Assembly: GCA_022827685.1 (NCBI GenBank)
Contig: JAJEIH010000014.1
Span: 169,966 to 233,965 of the forward strand
Length of the DNA: 64,000 nt
Reading direction: 5' to 3'
From: Alphaproteobacteria bacterium
GTDB taxonomy: Bacteria > Pseudomonadota > Alphaproteobacteria > Bin95
A program made the translations under genes and the position numbers. The notes below the pieces were generated by a model. The model saw only the letters and a list, made by a program, of their open reading frames with translations. It did not search any database and had not been told where the DNA came from. This document shows, piece after piece, positions 54,476-63,009 of this stretch. Positions within the stretch are counted from its first letter, which is position 1, and each line of letters opens with the position of its first letter.

Positions 54476-55678
54476 ATGCGCGATGCCTATATCTGCGACG
54501 CCGTCCGCACTCCCGTCGGGCGCCATTCCGGCGCGCTGGCCGCGGTCAGGGCGGACGACCTCGCCGCCCTGCCGCTCAAGGCGCTGATGGAGCGCAATCC
54601 GGGCCTCGACCCCGAGGCGGTGGAAGACGTGATCTTCGGCTGCGCCAACCAGGCGGGCGAGGACAACCGCAATGTCGCGCGCATGGCGGTGCTGCTGGCC
54701 GGCCTGCCCCAGTCCGTGCCGGGCAGCACGGTGAACCGCCTTTGCGGCTCGTCGCTGGACGCCGTCGGCTCGGCGGCGCGCGCCGTCAGGCTCGGCGAGG
54801 CCGACCTGATGATCGCGGGCGGCGTCGAGAGCATGTCGCGCGCGCCCTATGTGGTGAGCAAGTCCGGCGCGCCCTGGGGCCGCGACATGCAGATGTTCGA
54901 CACCTCCATCGGCTGGCGCTTCGTCAACCGCCGGATGGAGGAGGAGTTCGGCACGGACTCCATGCCGCAGACGGCCGAGAACCTGGCCACCGAGCGGCAG
55001 ATCTCCCGCGAGGACCAGGACGCCTTCGCAGCGCGCAGCCAGCAGCGCGCGGTTGCGGCACAGGAGAACGGGCGGCTCGCCAAGGAGATCGTCGCGGTGA
55101 CGATCCCGCAGCGGCGCGGCGAGCCGGTGGTCGTGGACAGGGACGAGCATCCGCGCCCCGGCACGACGGCGGAGAGCCTCGCGAAACTGCGGTCGCTGCA
55201 CCGGGACGGCACGGTGACCGCGGGCAACGCCTCGGGCGTGAACGACGGCGCCGGCGCGCTCATCGTCGCCAGCGAGGAAGCGGTGAAGCGCCACGGCCTC
55301 ACGCCGCGGGCGCGGGTGCTCGGCATGGCGACCGCCGGCGTGCCGCCGAGGATCATGGGCATCGGCCCCGCGCCGGCCACGCGCAAGCTGCTGGAGCGGC
55401 TCGGCATTTCGCTCGGCGAGATCGACGTGATCGAGCTCAACGAGGCGTTCGCGGCCCAGTCCCTCTCGGTCACGCGCGACCTCGGCCTTCCCGACGACGC
55501 CGAGCATGTGAACCCCAATGGCGGCGCCATCGCGCTCGGCCATCCGCTCGGCATGAGCGGCGTCCGGCTCGCCGGCGCTGCGACGCAGGAGCTCCAGGAG
55601 CGCGGCGCCCGCTACGCGCTCTGCACCATGTGCATCGGCGTCGGCCAGGGCATCGCCGCGGTGCTGGAGCGGGTGTAG
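54476..55678 (+). CDS. 3-oxoadipyl-CoA thiolase/acetyl-CoA acyltransferase
   Basis: A 400-residue thiolase. N-terminal MRDAYICDAVRTPVGRHSGALAAVRADDLAALPLKALMERNP closely matches PcaF/PaaJ-type 3-oxoadipyl-CoA thiolases; active cysteine NRLCGSSLDAVG, histidine NPNGGAIALGHPLG and second cysteine CTMCIGVGQG. It should cleave 3-oxoadipyl-CoA in the beta-ketoadipate or phenylacetate route, but no other genes of these routes are in view, so the assignment is by sequence. Confidence 0.9.
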   Translation: MRDAYICDAVRTPVGRHSGALAAVRADDLAALPLKALMERNPGLDPEAVEDVIFGCANQAGEDNRNVARMAVLLAGLPQSVPGSTVNRLCGSSLDAVGSAARAVRLGEADLMIAGGVESMSRAPYVVSKSGAPWGRDMQMFDTSIGWRFVNRRMEEEFGTDSMPQTAENLATERQISREDQDAFAARSQQRAVAAQENGRLAKEIVAVTIPQRRGEPVVVDRDEHPRPGTTAESLAKLRSLHRDGTVTAGNASGVNDGAGALIVASEEAVKRHGLTPRARVLGMATAGVPPRIMGIGPAPATRKLLERLGISLGEIDVIELNEAFAAQSLSVTRDLGLPDDAEHVNPNGGAIALGHPLGMSGVRLAGAATQELQERGARYALCTMCIGVGQGIAAVLERV

Positions 55679-55769
55679 CCTTACCGGCAACCGTATCCGC
55701 ACCGGCCTGACGCCGGAGCCGTCGGGGCAGGGGGCGGCCCGCCCCGCCGTTACCGCCGCAAGGGGGCCC

Positions 55770-57095
55770 ATGACCGCAACCCGCCAACTCCGGTTAGGGG
55801 CGTTCATGCGCCCGGTCAGCATCCATACGGCGTGGTGGCGCTATCCGGGCAGCGCGCCCGACGCCAATTTCAACCTCGGCCATCTGGTCGCGTTCGCCCG
55901 GACGCTCGAACGCGGATGCTTCGATGCGTTCTTCATGGCCGATCATCTTGCGGTGCTCAACATGCCGATGGAAGCGCTCAAGCGCAGCGCCACCGTCACT
56001 TCGTTCGATCCGCTCACGCTCCTGCCGGCGCTGGCGATGGTCACCGAGCGCCTCGGCCTCATCGCGACCGCATCGACCACGTTCGAGCCGCCCTATACGG
56101 TCGCCCGGCGGTTCGCATCGCTCGATCACATCAGCAACGGGCGCGCGGGCTGGAATCTCGTCACGACCTCGAATCCGGATGCCGCGCTCAACTTCGGCCA
56201 GACCGGGCAGATGGCGCACGCCGAGCGTTACCGCCGGGCCCGCGAGTATTACGATGTAGTGACCGGCCTGTGGGACAGCTGGGCCGACGACGCCTTCACG
56301 CGGGATGTCGGGACGGGGCAGTTCTTCGATCCCGACCGGCTCCACACCCTGGACCATCGCGGCGAATTCTTCTCCGTGCGCGGGCCGCTGAACATCGCCC
56401 GTCCGGTGCAGGGCTGGCCGCTCATCGTGCAGGCCGGCGCGTCGGAGGCGGGCCGGCAACTCGCAGCCGAAACCGCGGAGATGGTGTTTACCGGACAAGG
56501 CACGCTGGCCGAGGGTCAACGCTTCTACGCCGATGTGAAGGGCCGGATGGAGCGCATCGGGCGCGATCCCGAGCACATGAAGATCCTGCCCGGCGTTCTG
56601 GTCGTCATCGGGGACAGCGTCGAGGAGGCGCGCGAAAAGCGGGCGCATCTCGACAGCCTGGTCAATGAGGACAGCGCGATCGCTAGCCTGTCCATCGCGC
56701 TCGGGCACGACGCTTCGGCTTTCGACCCCGACGGGCCGCTGCCCGAGGTGCCCGAGAGCAATGCGAGCAAGAGCGGCCGGGAGCGCGCCATTGCGCTTGC
56801 ACGGCGCGAAGGGCTGACCGTGCGCGAGCTCGCGCGCCGTCTCGGCGGCTATTCGGGGCTCGCCATGGTCGGCACGCCGGCCACCATTGCCGATGAGATG
56901 GAGCACTGGCTCGAGGCCCGGGGCAGCGACGGCTTCAATGTCATGTTCCCCTACCTGCCCGGCGGCCTGGATGCCTTCGTCGACCGGGTCGTGCCCGAGT
57001 TGCAGCGCCGGGGCATCCATCGCCGGGCGTATGAGGGCGCCACGCTGCGCGAGAATCTGGGCGTGCCGCGCCCGTCCAACCGGTTCTTCCGGTAG
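55770..57095 (+). CDS. NtaA/SnaA/DszA-family FMN-dependent monooxygenase (LLM class)
   Basis: A 441-residue LLM-class flavin monooxygenase. The group of NtaA/SnaA/DszA is shown by LRLGAFMRPVSIHTAWWRYP, FDAFFMADHL, TTFEPPYTVARRFASLDHISNGRAGWNLVT and VQAGASEAGRQLAAETAEMVF. Members oxidise nitrilotriacetate, dibenzothiophene sulfone or related compounds with FMNH2 from a separate reductase, which is not in view. The substrate is unknown. It is on the same strand as a DszC-like gene at 57892, separated by the helix-turn-helix gene. Confidence 0.91.
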   Translation: MTATRQLRLGAFMRPVSIHTAWWRYPGSAPDANFNLGHLVAFARTLERGCFDAFFMADHLAVLNMPMEALKRSATVTSFDPLTLLPALAMVTERLGLIATASTTFEPPYTVARRFASLDHISNGRAGWNLVTTSNPDAALNFGQTGQMAHAERYRRAREYYDVVTGLWDSWADDAFTRDVGTGQFFDPDRLHTLDHRGEFFSVRGPLNIARPVQGWPLIVQAGASEAGRQLAAETAEMVFTGQGTLAEGQRFYADVKGRMERIGRDPEHMKILPGVLVVIGDSVEEAREKRAHLDSLVNEDSAIASLSIALGHDASAFDPDGPLPEVPESNASKSGRERAIALARREGLTVRELARRLGGYSGLAMVGTPATIADEMEHWLEARGSDGFNVMFPYLPGGLDAFVDRVVPELQRRGIHRRAYEGATLRENLGVPRPSNRFFR

Positions 57096-57381
57096 GATTT
57101 CGCGACAACCGCTGAACGCCGCTGCATGACCGCGCCGCACACGCCCCGACGGAGGGGCGCACGGGCATGATGGACAGGAGGGGTGGACCGGGGACACCGC
57201 GCGGCCCCGAAAATCCCCGACCGGCCTCGCCCGATGGCTGAACCGGACAGCAGCGGGACAAGTCCGGGCGGCAAACCGGTGAGATGCGCGCGCCGCGATA
57301 GCTGGCGATGCGTTTTCGGGCCGGTTGAGTGCGTCGATTGGCAGGTCGGGTTGAAGCGGCGGGAACGGAAAGGAGCAAGGT
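57096..57381. other. Gap before the helix-turn-helix gene; no feature supported
   Basis: GC-rich non-coding sequence. The last roughly 45 bp, ending GGAAAGGAGC, are shared with the sequence upstream of the pseudogene at 20602 and form the regulatory or ribosome-binding leader of that gene family. Nothing else is recognisable. Confidence 0.6.
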
Positions 57382-57813
57382 TTGGCGGAAGGACCGGAAG
57401 ACGGGTCGGAGAAGTCCCGGCGGGGCCGGGCGGTCGGCATGGCGTTGCGGAGCCGGGGGGTGGCGGCGGTACTGGAGGAGGGCATGAGCACCCGCGCGGC
57501 GGCGGCGCGGTTCGGGCTGAGCGCGCCGAGCGTCAGCCGCTGGGTGAAGCGTTTCCGCGAGCGCGGACATGCGCGGCCGGATGCGCGCGGGGGGAGCCTC
57601 TCGCGGGTGGAGGCGGAGCGCAACCGGATCGTCCGCATCCTGGAGGCGCGCCCGGAACTGTCCAGCCGGGCGCTGGGCGAGGCGCTGGCCGCAGAGGGCG
57701 TGCGGTTCGCCGACCGGACCCTGCGCGGGTTCCCCAAGCGCCACCGGATGGAGCGCCGCCGCCGTCTCGCCGTCCGCCGCCAGCGGAAGCGGTGGAAGGC
57801 AAGCGGCGGTTAG
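57382..57813 (+). CDS. Stand-alone IS630-type helix-turn-helix protein (intact copy)
   Basis: A 143-residue protein with TTG start preceded by GGAAAGGAGC. Helix-turn-helix TRAAAARFGLSAPSVSRWVKRF (residues about 37-60), then a second helical region with EARPELSSRALGEALAAEGV and a very basic C-terminus. The sequence is like the DNA-binding N-terminal part of IS630-family transposases, but no DDE catalytic part follows. The homologue at 20153-20602 is broken. A role as a repressor or transposition relic is inferred. Confidence 0.8.
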   Translation: MAEGPEDGSEKSRRGRAVGMALRSRGVAAVLEEGMSTRAAAARFGLSAPSVSRWVKRFRERGHARPDARGGSLSRVEAERNRIVRILEARPELSSRALGEALAAEGVRFADRTLRGFPKRHRMERRRRLAVRRQRKRWKASGG

Positions 57814-57891
57814 GGGGCGGGGGCCGGGCATGACGGGAGGCGGGTCGGGTCCGGGCATGGCAGGCGGCGCGGTTGAGCATTACTCTGCGGC

Positions 57892-59070
57892 ATGATCGTA
57901 CCGAAACCGCGCCCGGACGAGCCGCCCTGTGTCGCCAGCGCGCGCGGCCTCGGCGAAACGATCCGGGCGCATGCCGAAGCCATCGAGCGCGACCGGCGGC
58001 TGCCCGATGCGCTCGTGGAACGCCTGCACGAAGCCCGGCTCGCCCGGATGCTCCTGCCGCGCTCGGTCGGGGGCGACGAGATCGCGCCCGGCGTCTATCT
58101 CGACACGCTGATCGAGCTCGCGCGCCATGACGGCTCGGTCGGCTGGAACATCTTCGTGGCCAACAGCGCCGCGCTCCTCGCCGCGTTTCTGCCCCTCGAC
58201 GCCGCGCGCGAAATCTATGCCCGCCCCGACGCCCTGATGGCCTGGGGGCCGCCCGCTTCGCAACAGGCCCGCGCCGTCGAGGGCGGCTACCTGGTCAATG
58301 GCCGGTGGAGCTTCGCCTCGGGCTGCCGCCACGCTACCTGGATGGGCGCGCATTGCCAGGTGCTGGAGCCGGACGGGTCGCTGCGCCGCAACAGCGCCGG
58401 CCGCCCCGCCATTCGCAGCCTGCTGTTCCCCGCCGACCGGGCGCAGCTGCTCGACGACTGGAACCCCATCGGGCTGCGCGGGACGGGATCGGAAAGCTAC
58501 CGCGTCGAGGATGCGTTCGTGCCCGAGCGGTTCAGCGCCACCCGGGAGGAGCCGGCCGAGCGCCGGGAGCCCGGTCCCCTCTACGCCTTTACCCAGCAAA
58601 GCCTCTATGCGGTCGGCGTGGCCGGGGTTGCGCTCGGCCTCGCCGATGCCATGCTCGATGCCTTCATGGACCTCGCCCGCGAGAAGACGCCGCGCGGCCT
58701 GATGCGCCATGCCGAGAGCCCCGGGGTCCAGGGCGAGGTCTCGCGCAGCCTCGCGCGCCTCGGGTCGGCCCGGGCCTGGCTGGTGGAGACCGTCGATGCC
58801 GTTTATGACGGCGCGGGGGACATCGCCTGCATCGACGTGCCGACCCGGGCCCGCGTCCGGCTCGCCTGCAGCCATGCCATCCAGGGCGCGGTGGAAACGG
58901 CCGCGGCCCTCTACCGGCTCGCCGGCGTCGATGCCATCTTCCCCGGCAGCGCGTTCGAGCGGCGCTTTCGCGACATCCACACGCTGTCCCAGCAGATCCA
59001 GGCGCGCCCGCAGCATTTCGAGGCCACCGGCCACGTCCTCCTCGGCGGCGCGCCCGAGGTGTTCTACTAA
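57892..59070 (+). CDS. Acyl-CoA dehydrogenase-fold flavin monooxygenase (DszC/HsaA-like)
   Basis: A 392-residue protein of the acyl-CoA-dehydrogenase superfamily: LPDALVERLHEARLARMLLPRS, DGSVGWNIFVAN, RWSFASGCRHATWMGAHCQV, and LRGTGSESYRVEDAFVPE are characteristic of the DszC/HsaA/HpaB-like flavin monooxygenases rather than true dehydrogenases. It likely uses reduced flavin supplied in trans. Convergent with the TPR protein (4-bp overlap). Its proximity to a DszA-like LLM enzyme suggests a joint pathway. Confidence 0.87.
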   Translation: MIVPKPRPDEPPCVASARGLGETIRAHAEAIERDRRLPDALVERLHEARLARMLLPRSVGGDEIAPGVYLDTLIELARHDGSVGWNIFVANSAALLAAFLPLDAAREIYARPDALMAWGPPASQQARAVEGGYLVNGRWSFASGCRHATWMGAHCQVLEPDGSLRRNSAGRPAIRSLLFPADRAQLLDDWNPIGLRGTGSESYRVEDAFVPERFSATREEPAERREPGPLYAFTQQSLYAVGVAGVALGLADAMLDAFMDLAREKTPRGLMRHAESPGVQGEVSRSLARLGSARAWLVETVDAVYDGAGDIACIDVPTRARVRLACSHAIQGAVETAAALYRLAGVDAIFPGSAFERRFRDIHTLSQQIQARPQHFEATGHVLLGGAPEVFY

Positions 59071-60362
59071 TTCATCCAGGCGGCCACGGCGCCCGGCTTC
59101 CGGGCGGCGCGCTCGGCCACCAGCGCCCGGCGTTCGCGGTCGCGCCCGGCCTGCCTGGCGGCGGCGATCAGGAGCTGCATGAACACGTCGCGCTGGGCGT
59201 GGCTGCCGCCAAGCCGGTACAGCTCGTAGCGCACCGGCTCCAGCAGTTCGAAGCAGCGCTCCGGCTCGCCGGCGCCGAAGGCCGCGATGGCCTCGCAGAG
59301 CGGCAGCCCGACATCGTCATAGACGGCGTCGGCCGTCGCCCCGCCGCTGCGCCCGGCCATGGCGTCCAGATGGCCTCGCACGCTTTCCGTGTCGCCGGCC
59401 ATGGCGAGCGCCGCCATGTAATGCGCGTCGAAGAAGGGGAAGATGCCGTCGGAGAAGCGCCCGGCGGCATGCCCGGCCAGCTCCTCCCAGCGCCCGCCGG
59501 CGTCCACGCCCCGGAAGTGCAGGCGGAGCAGCATGGAGGCCGCATTGGCGATGTCGAGCACGTCGTCGCTCGCGGTGTCGGCCCTGAAACGGTTGTCATA
59601 GAGGTCGAGCGCTGCATCCGCCTCGTCCAGCGCCAGGTGGAACAGCGCCTGGTGCCACCACAGATGATGGCGGAAATTGTGGACCTTGTGCTCCCAGTGT
59701 GCCTCGTTCTCGCGGACCCAGGCGATGCCTTCCTGCGCGCGGCCCTGCATCTCCATGACATGGGCGACGGAGTGGACCGACCATGCGTCCGAGGGGTCTA
59801 TCGCCGCCGCCCGGCGGCCGAAATCCTCGGCCCGGGCGTAGTCGCCCACCTCCTCCAGCCCGAAGGCGCGCATGCCGAGCACATAGCCGTAGCCGGGCAC
59901 GCTCTCGTCCCAGGCCGGCAGCACGCGCGCGACGCTGTCCCGGTGCTGGGCGAGCGCGCCGTGATAGAAATGCAGGTAGTGCGCGAGGCGGATCGCGAGG
60001 ATGTCGCGCGGGTGGTCGAGCAGGATGTCCTCGAAGCGGCGGGCGGCGCCGGCCGTGTCGCCCGCGGCCCAGCGCGAGAGGGCGTCCGCATGGGCGCGTT
60101 CGCGCGACGTTCCCGGAAGTCCGGTCGCCTGCTCGCCGGATTTGGCGGCTCGCGGGCGCAACGCGCCCACGCCCATCAGCAGGAAGAAATAGCCCCGGAG
60201 AGCATGGGCCATCGGCATGTCGGCATCGGACTCAAACGCGGCCTTGAGCAGCGGCCCGGCCTCCCGTCCGAAACCCAGGAAATCGTCCAGCGCCGCATCC
60301 AGCGCGGCCGCCGCCTCGTCGCTGGCTGCGGTCAGTTCCAGACCGCGCTTGTCCTGAGCCAA
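59067..60362 (-). CDS. Tetratricopeptide-repeat protein, TTC38-like
   Basis: About 431 residues of helical repeats (TPR-like), resembling the eukaryotic TTC38 and bacterial relatives: AHALRGYFFLLMG, ALSRWAAGDTAGAARRFEDILLDHPRDILAIRLAHYLHFY, HSVAHVMEMQGRAQEGI, LWWHQALFHLALDEADAALDLYD. Function unknown; likely protein-interaction. The TTG at 60362 is chosen because it is preceded by GGGAGG at 6 nt; an ATG at 60398 would lie upstream of that box. Confidence 0.85.
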   Translation of the reverse strand: MAQDKRGLELTAASDEAAAALDAALDDFLGFGREAGPLLKAAFESDADMPMAHALRGYFFLLMGVGALRPRAAKSGEQATGLPGTSRERAHADALSRWAAGDTAGAARRFEDILLDHPRDILAIRLAHYLHFYHGALAQHRDSVARVLPAWDESVPGYGYVLGMRAFGLEEVGDYARAEDFGRRAAAIDPSDAWSVHSVAHVMEMQGRAQEGIAWVRENEAHWEHKVHNFRHHLWWHQALFHLALDEADAALDLYDNRFRADTASDDVLDIANAASMLLRLHFRGVDAGGRWEELAGHAAGRFSDGIFPFFDAHYMAALAMAGDTESVRGHLDAMAGRSGGATADAVYDDVGLPLCEAIAAFGAGEPERCFELLEPVRYELYRLGGSHAQRDVFMQLLIAAARQAGRDRERRALVAERAARKPGAVAAWMN

Positions 60363-60496
60363 AGTCAGCCTCCCGAAAATCCGTAGCCGCCGGTCCATCC
60401 GGTTGCAGAGCAGCGTAGAACGGATTTGAACGACGCGCCAAGATGGGAACGGGCGGCGGCACGCGAATGGCTGCGGGAAGATCGGGAGAGCGCGGG

Positions 60497-61048
60497 ATGG
60501 CGAAAGCCTGGGAGATACCGGAACCGGCGGATGTGCTCGAAGTCTCCACCGCCGAAGGAAGCGTCATCCATGTCCGCCGGCACGGCGTTCCGCATGGGCC
60601 GCGCCTGCTTCTGACCCACGGGAACGGCATGGCCGCGGACGCCTATTTCCCGTTCTGGGGAGGGTTGACGGACCGGTTCGACCTCTTCGTCCACGATCTG
60701 CGCAATCACGGCTGGAACCCGGTCGGCCGCCTCGAAGACCACCGGATCGCCAATCTGATCGACGATGGCGGCCGGGTGGCGGAGGCCATCGGGCGGCATT
60801 TCGGGAGCAAGCCCCTGACCGGCGTGTTCCATTCCCTCTCCGGACTGCTCGGCCTCTGGCAGTCCATCGCGGGCGCAGTCCGGTTCGACGCCATCGTGGC
60901 GTTCGACCTGCCGCTCGTGCCGCCCGGCCAGACCCGCAGCGACCTCGAAAGGGTGGGAAAACACCTGGGCCGAATGGCGCGCAAGAGGCGCAGCAGCTAC
61001 CCGACCCGGGAAGGCTTTGCCCGGCGGCTGGCCCGGATGCCGGTGTGA
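60497..61048 (+). pseudogene. Alpha/beta hydrolase, C-terminally truncated
   Basis: Only 183 residues: oxyanion region THGNGMAADAYFP, DLRNHGWN, nucleophile HSLSGLLGLW and the start of the cap (LPLVPPGQTRSDLERV). It ends abruptly at GFARRLARMPV, before the acid and histidine of the catalytic triad; full-length relatives are about 270-300 residues. The sequence after the stop loses the high GC and codon periodicity, consistent with a mobile-element boundary at about 61045. The product should be inactive. GGAGAGCGC precedes the ATG. Confidence 0.75.
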
Positions 61049-61428
61049 ACCCCCTTAAGTCGATTTAGAGGTTCCGACTATCAGACGCAAGGTCGCTTTG
61101 TCTCCCCGTGAAGTCCTGTATATAGAATGCCTTGCAGGCAGTGTCAAGAAGCTGTTTTGAAGATGGCGGAGACAACAAGTATCGAAGCTATATTGCTTAT
61201 TTATGGCATTCAGGGAACTGGATATGGTGGCCAGGGACAGGATCGGGGTGTCCGGATGTCATGTTTCTTTTGATTTATGTGGACCACAGGTAACGACATG
61301 TATACGCTGCGTCAATCGGATGGAGAAATGGAAATGCGGATTGACGAAGGAGAAATATCCTCAGAAACTTCAGACAAGGATAGCCGTGTGTTGCGGTTCG
61401 AGGGATCGTTTCCGGGCGTCCGGCGGTC
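61049..61428. other. Low-GC non-coding stretch next to the element boundary
   Basis: 380 bp with visibly higher A+T than the rest of the window and no supportable gene (the only open frame, 36 codons from 61162, shows no coding features). A short inverted repeat TGCCttgcaGGCA lies at 61128-61140. The stretch may hold the element's att site or a promoter for the three-gene run. Confidence 0.55.
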
Positions 61429-61800
61429 ATGAGCGTCGGGGAGGAAGGGCGTCGCCAGCGCGCCGTGATGGCGACCGACGAGGAGTGGGAGCGCATCTCC
61501 CGGCGGGCGGCCGCCAGCGGCATGGAGCTGTCGCGTTTCATCGTTCATCGCGCGCTTGCGGCGGACATGCTGCCGCCGGAGGTGCTGCGCCGGGCGGTGC
61601 GCGAGACGCTGGCAATGTCGCTGCTGGAGGAGCGGCGGCTGAGGGATGCGGGCCTGGGCGCCGACTGGGAGGACGCCTGCGATGCGGTGGACGGGTGGAT
61701 CGACCGGGAAGGCATGATGGAGCGGCTGACCGATCCCGCCGCCGCCAACCGCTGGAAAGCCGTGGGCAGGGGCCCGGAGGAGGAAGAGGAGGAGTCGTGA
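61429..61800 (+). CDS. MobC-like ribbon-helix-helix mobilization protein 1
   Basis: A 123-residue protein: RQRAVMATDEEWERISRRAAASGMELSRFIVHRAL is a beta strand plus two helices as in CopG/MobC-type DNA-binding proteins (strand RAVMAT, helices DEEWERISRRAAASG and SRFIVHRAL). The C-terminus is acidic (EEEEEES). Such proteins bind oriT and help the relaxase load. No standard ribosome-binding site is obvious for the ATG. It overlaps the next gene by 4 bp. Confidence 0.68.
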   Translation: MSVGEEGRRQRAVMATDEEWERISRRAAASGMELSRFIVHRALAADMLPPEVLRRAVRETLAMSLLEERRLRDAGLGADWEDACDAVDGWIDREGMMERLTDPAAANRWKAVGRGPEEEEEES

Positions 61801-62126
61801 CGGAAGAGATTGCGCGTCCCTTGAGACGCCAGCGGAGCCTGCACTGCACGCCGGCGGAGCAGGCGATGATCCGGGAGAGGGCGGCGGAGGCGGGCAAGGC
61901 GATCTCGCGCCATGTGCTGGACCTCGCGCTTGCCGACGACCCGGACCGTTATCCCCTGGTGCTGACCGAGAAGGAGCAGCGGGAGCTCGTGGAGAGCATT
62001 CGCGAGGTGGGGGCGTTCGTGCTGGCGCTCAGGCGCGAGCTTCCGGGCGGCAGCGGCCTCAGCCTGCTGGGGGCGATCTCGCTGCTGGGGGCGATCTCGC
62101 TGCTGGCCGGGGAGCGGAGCCGATGA
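61797..62126 (+). CDS. Ribbon-helix-helix-like mobilization protein 2
   Basis: A 109-residue protein. GTG start in the stop codon of the preceding gene. RRQRSLHCTPAEQAMIRERAAEAGKAISRHVLDLAL repeats the strand-helix-helix pattern of gene 1. The hydrophobic C-terminus contains an 18-bp tandem duplication that repeats LLGAIS twice (62064-62106). Overlaps gene 3 by 4 bp (ATGA). Confidence 0.65.
   Translation: MTEEIARPLRRQRSLHCTPAEQAMIRERAAEAGKAISRHVLDLALADDPDRYPLVLTEKEQRELVESIREVGAFVLALRRELPGGSGLSLLGAISLLGAISLLAGERSR
62064..62106. repeat. 18-bp tandem repeat, 2.4 copies, within mobilization gene 2
   Basis: CTGCTGGGGGCGATCTCG at 62064-62081 and 62082-62099, then CTGCTGG. It adds LLGAISLLGAISLL to the hydrophobic C-terminus and looks like a slippage duplication. 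Confidence 0.9.
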
Positions 62127-62593
62127 GGCGGACGAGACGGGGCCGGAGGAGGAAGGCGACAAGCAGGCACATCTCGATCTCGGCGTGGGACAGCGAGTGG
62201 GAGACGGTGCGCCGCCATGCCGACCGGCGGGGCCTGTCGATCGCGCGCTACCTTGTGGGCCTTGTGGAGCGCGGCGGCCCGGAGGAGGTGACAGGACCGG
62301 CGCTGGCGCTCGATGCGGCCGAGCAGCGCGAGCTTCTGGCGGCGGTCAGGGAGATCCGGTCGCTGATGCTGGAGGGGGCGGATGCGGCGCCGCTGGTGCG
62401 GGACATGCAGGAGCGGATCGCGGTGCAGTTCGCAGCCTGGATGTCGGCCATGGCGGGCGCGGGCCGCGGCGAGGAACTGCACGCCGCGCTCGCCTCGGTG
62501 CTGGGCGGGGACCGCGCCCGGCTTGTCGCCGCCTCCGTCGCGTCGAAGGCTGGCGGGACGGACGAACCCGCTGCGGACGGGAGCCCGCCGTGA
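62123..62593 (+). CDS. Ribbon-helix-helix-like mobilization protein 3
   Basis: A 156-residue protein with ISAWDSEWETVRRHADRRGLSIARYLVGLV, again strand-helix-helix, at residues about 18-47 after a strongly basic N-terminus (RRTRRGRRRKATSRH). The rest is alpha-helical with EIRSLMLEG. Overlapping starts and stops make genes 1-3 one transcription-translation unit. All three appear to be paralogues rather than the usual single MobC. Confidence 0.65.
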   Translation: MRRTRRGRRRKATSRHISISAWDSEWETVRRHADRRGLSIARYLVGLVERGGPEEVTGPALALDAAEQRELLAAVREIRSLMLEGADAAPLVRDMQERIAVQFAAWMSAMAGAGRGEELHAALASVLGGDRARLVAASVASKAGGTDEPAADGSPP

Positions 62594-62746
62594 TGATGGA
62601 ACGGAACGCGCCGGCTGCGACACGGTTATATGGCAGTTACCTGGCGACGGCCTTCGGCGGGCGTCCGGGGGATTGCATGGCGATTATATGGCTGCGCGTC
62701 CGTACTGCCCCGGCCGGTCATGCAGAGCGGCGGCGGAAATGAGAAG

Positions 62747-62759
62747 GGCCGGACCGGCC
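62747..62759. repeat. Palindrome GGCCGG-a-CCGGCC
   Basis: 13-bp perfect palindrome in the gap, more like a protein-binding site than a hairpin because the centre is one base. A weak surrounding pair GAAG/CTTC extends it. Confidence 0.7.
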
Positions 62760-62926
62760 GCACTTCCTGCAGGGCATGACCCACACGAACATATATGCCG
62801 TTCGATACATGTCCGGGGCGGCGGCCGCGCGGCCGTTTCGGTAGTGAATCATATAGCTCGGGGACACGTCATGCCGGGCATTCCAGGACTATACATACAA
62901 CGCATGAACACCGTTCCCATGTCTTT

Positions 62927-62946
62927 CGCATATCGTTGCATATGCG
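62927..62946. repeat. Inverted repeat in candidate oriT
   Basis: CGCATAT (62927-62933) and ATATGCG (62940-62946) with a 6-bp spacer CGTTGC. Perfect arms. Confidence 0.8.
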
Positions 62947-62969
62947 GGGCCATGACGACGATCATGTTG

Positions 62970-63009
62970 TATGGAGTGAACCTTCCATCGCTATCGAACT
63001 CACTCCATA
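62970..63009. repeat. Perfect 10-bp inverted repeat with 20-bp spacer in candidate oriT
   Basis: Arms TATGGAGTGA (62970-62979) and TCACTCCATA (63000-63009). The 20-bp spacer starts ACCTTCCATC. Long-armed repeats of this kind flank the relaxase recognition site in many oriTs. Confidence 0.85.

Noticed and set aside
54476..55678. Complete beta-ketoadipate operon
   Set aside because: Only the thiolase is recognisable; no pcaIJ, pcaB or pcaC genes lie in the window.
54380..55822. 480-codon open frame on the minus strand opposite the thiolase
   Set aside because: No motif, complementary to the well-supported thiolase.
55794..57737. 647-codon open frame on the minus strand across the LLM monooxygenase and the helix-turn-helix gene
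   Set aside because: Runs through two supported genes on the opposite strand; no domain pattern.
61162..61272. 36-codon frame in the low-GC stretch near the element boundary
   Set aside because: Too short, with no ribosome-binding site, domain or codon bias.
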